This document shows, piece by piece, positions 63,183 through 64,000 of a stretch of DNA of 64,000 nucleotides. Origin of the DNA: Alloalcanivorax balearicus MACL04 (GTDB lineage Bacteria > Pseudomonadota > Gammaproteobacteria > Pseudomonadales > Alcanivoracaceae); NCBI RefSeq assembly GCF_025532145.1, contig NZ_ARXS01000015.1, positions 46,208 through 110,207 on the forward strand, written 5' to 3'. Under the pieces are notes generated by a model that made no database searches, had not been told where the DNA came from, and was given only the letters and a program-made list of their open reading frames with translations. Position 1 is the first letter of the stretch; each line of letters begins with the position of its first letter. The translations under genes were made by a program, and so were the position numbers.

Positions 63183-63775
63183 TGGAGGACGTGACGGTTG
63201 CGATCCTCGCGGGTGGCCAGGGACGCCGGCTCGGCGGTGTGGACAAGGGCCTGATACCGGTGCTGGGCCGCAGCCTGGTGGAGCGGGTGCTGCAAGCCCT
63301 GCCCGCCGGCACGGCGAGACTCATCGTGGCCAACCGTAATTTGCGTGCCTACCAGGCATTGGGTGTTCCGGTGGCCAGTGATCCCTGGCCGGATTTCCGC
63401 GGGCCACTGGCCGGTATCCTGGCCGCGTTGCGCACGGCCTCCACACGGTGGGTGCTTATTCTCCCCTGTGATGCGGTGACCTTGCCCTATGACCTGCTGC
63501 CCCGTTTAATGATCCAGGCCAAGAAACGGGACTTACAGGCGGTGTATGCTGAGGCTCATGGACAGGGCCAGTATTTGTGCTGCTTGCTGAACCGCGATCT
63601 GGAAAGCGGGCTCGCCGAAGCGCTGGAGCGTGGCGAGCGGGCGCCGCGTCGCTGGTTCGCCACCATCGGTGCGCGGCCGGTGGACTTTTCCGACGTGCAG
63701 CCGGAGCCGCTGTGGAGTTTGAACAACCCCGCGGAAGTGGCCGACGCTTGTGCCCGTCTGAGCCGGGGAGACTGA
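63182..63775 (+). CDS. mobA: Molybdenum cofactor guanylyltransferase
   Basis: Adds GMP to molybdopterin to make the MGD cofactor used by the nitrate reductase. 197 residues: nucleotide-binding AILAGGQGRRLGGVDKGLIP at the N-terminus, DPWPDFRGPLAGILA near residue 70, and LPCDAVTLP near 95. The ATG shares one base with the nasA stop (TGATG), so it is coupled to the reductase. Confidence 0.93.
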   Translation: MEDVTVAILAGGQGRRLGGVDKGLIPVLGRSLVERVLQALPAGTARLIVANRNLRAYQALGVPVASDPWPDFRGPLAGILAALRTASTRWVLILPCDAVTLPYDLLPRLMIQAKKRDLQAVYAEAHGQGQYLCCLLNRDLESGLAEALERGERAPRRWFATIGARPVDFSDVQPEPLWSLNNPAEVADACARLSRGD

Positions 63776-63777
63776 TC

Positions 63778-64000
63778 ATGGGCATAGCCTTTGAGCCGTT
63801 GTTAGTAAAGGAGCCATTGCAGGACCGTTTCGGCCGGGTCAAACGCAAGCTGCGTTTGTCACTGACCGACCGCTGCAACTTCCGTTGCCGGTATTGCATG
63901 CCGGAACACCCGCAATGGCTGCCCGGGCGGGAGCTGATGGACCGGGAGGAGCTGTTGCGGCTGGCAACCCTGTTCGTGGACAACGGTATTGAAGAGCTGC
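63778..64000 (+). CDS. moaA: GTP 3',8-cyclase MoaA, 3' part cut off by window edge
   Basis: First step of molybdopterin synthesis. The visible 74 residues start MGIAFEPLLVKEPLQDRFGR and contain the radical-SAM cysteine motif TDRCNFRCRYCMPE (CxxxCxxC). GGGGAG is seven bases before the ATG, which lies two bases after mobA. Its place completes the nitrate-reductase cofactor set. Confidence 0.93.
   Translation, partial: MGIAFEPLLVKEPLQDRFGRVKRKLRLSLTDRCNFRCRYCMPEHPQWLPGRELMDREELLRLATLFVDNGIEEL

Noticed and set aside
1..64000. tRNA or rRNA genes, prophage, integrase or insertion sequence
   Set aside because: No cloverleaf-like sequence with a conserved T-loop, and no transposase, integrase or phage structural genes were recognised by reading; a dedicated tRNA scan would be decisive.

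Overview
This 64 kb window is GC-rich and densely packed with protein genes. I see no rRNA or tRNA genes, phage, insertion sequences or CRISPR array. Gene order and content point to a gammaproteobacterium near Pseudomonas and Alcanivorax. The signs are pckA-hslO-hslR-yrfG facing nudE-cysQ, serB facing an smp-like gene, hisBHAF, paired Baeyer-Villiger monooxygenases, and Pseudomonas-type REP palindromes. The taxon is inferred; no marker gene is present.

Layout. 1-10.4 kb: pckA (cut by the window edge), hslO, hslR and a yrfG-like phosphatase on the minus strand. A MocR-type regulator and a DUF6351-like lipoprotein follow on plus, then nudE, cysQ and an alpha/beta hydrolase. 10.5-16.8 kb: a Crp/Fnr regulator divergent from a PhnZ-like HD protein; a secreted metallophosphoesterase, a MarR regulator and a secreted choice-of-anchor-I protein. 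The two secreted proteins have multi-unit Pho-box-like arrays upstream. 16.8-29.4 kb: a CoA ligase, a dipeptide-type ABC operon headed by a TetR regulator, and a divergent 1098-residue single-chain acyl-CoA carboxylase, then a D-2-hydroxyacid dehydrogenase. 29.6-35.7 kb: a class V aminotransferase, a DUF2147 protein, and a TetR gene divergent from an SDR, a ferritin-like diiron protein and a monooxygenase with a histone-H1-like tail. 35.7-37.6 kb: an accessory patch with a perfect inverted repeat, a frameshifted gene, a CbrC-like gene and ccdAB. 37.6-41.7 kb: an acyl-CoA dehydrogenase, a CHAD protein and a second monooxygenase. 41.7-46.8 kb: an iron-uptake cassette (sigma factor, FecR, TonB receptor with STN domain, esterase). 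46.9-54.6 kb: serB, an smp-like gene, an ATP-grasp protein, a small GNAT, hisBHAF, a UPF0178 gene and arfB. 54.6-57.4 kb: a secreted YwqK/MORN-like protein and a bile-acid/sodium symporter-family protein. 57.4-64 kb: a nitrate assimilation operon (transporter, FAD reductase, molybdenum nitrate reductase, mobA, moaA) behind a sigma-54 promoter with NtrC-like upstream sites.

How it works together. Several blocks read as nutrient-scavenging units with visible control DNA: phosphate (Pho boxes), nitrate (sigma-54/NtrC) and iron (ECF sigma/FecR). Two TetR-controlled blocks look catabolic, for carboxylic acids/CoA esters and for ketone oxidation. REP-type palindromes sit in four intergenic spaces. 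The least explained items are the Pho-box lipoprotein pair, the H1-tailed monooxygenase and the accessory patch around ccdAB.
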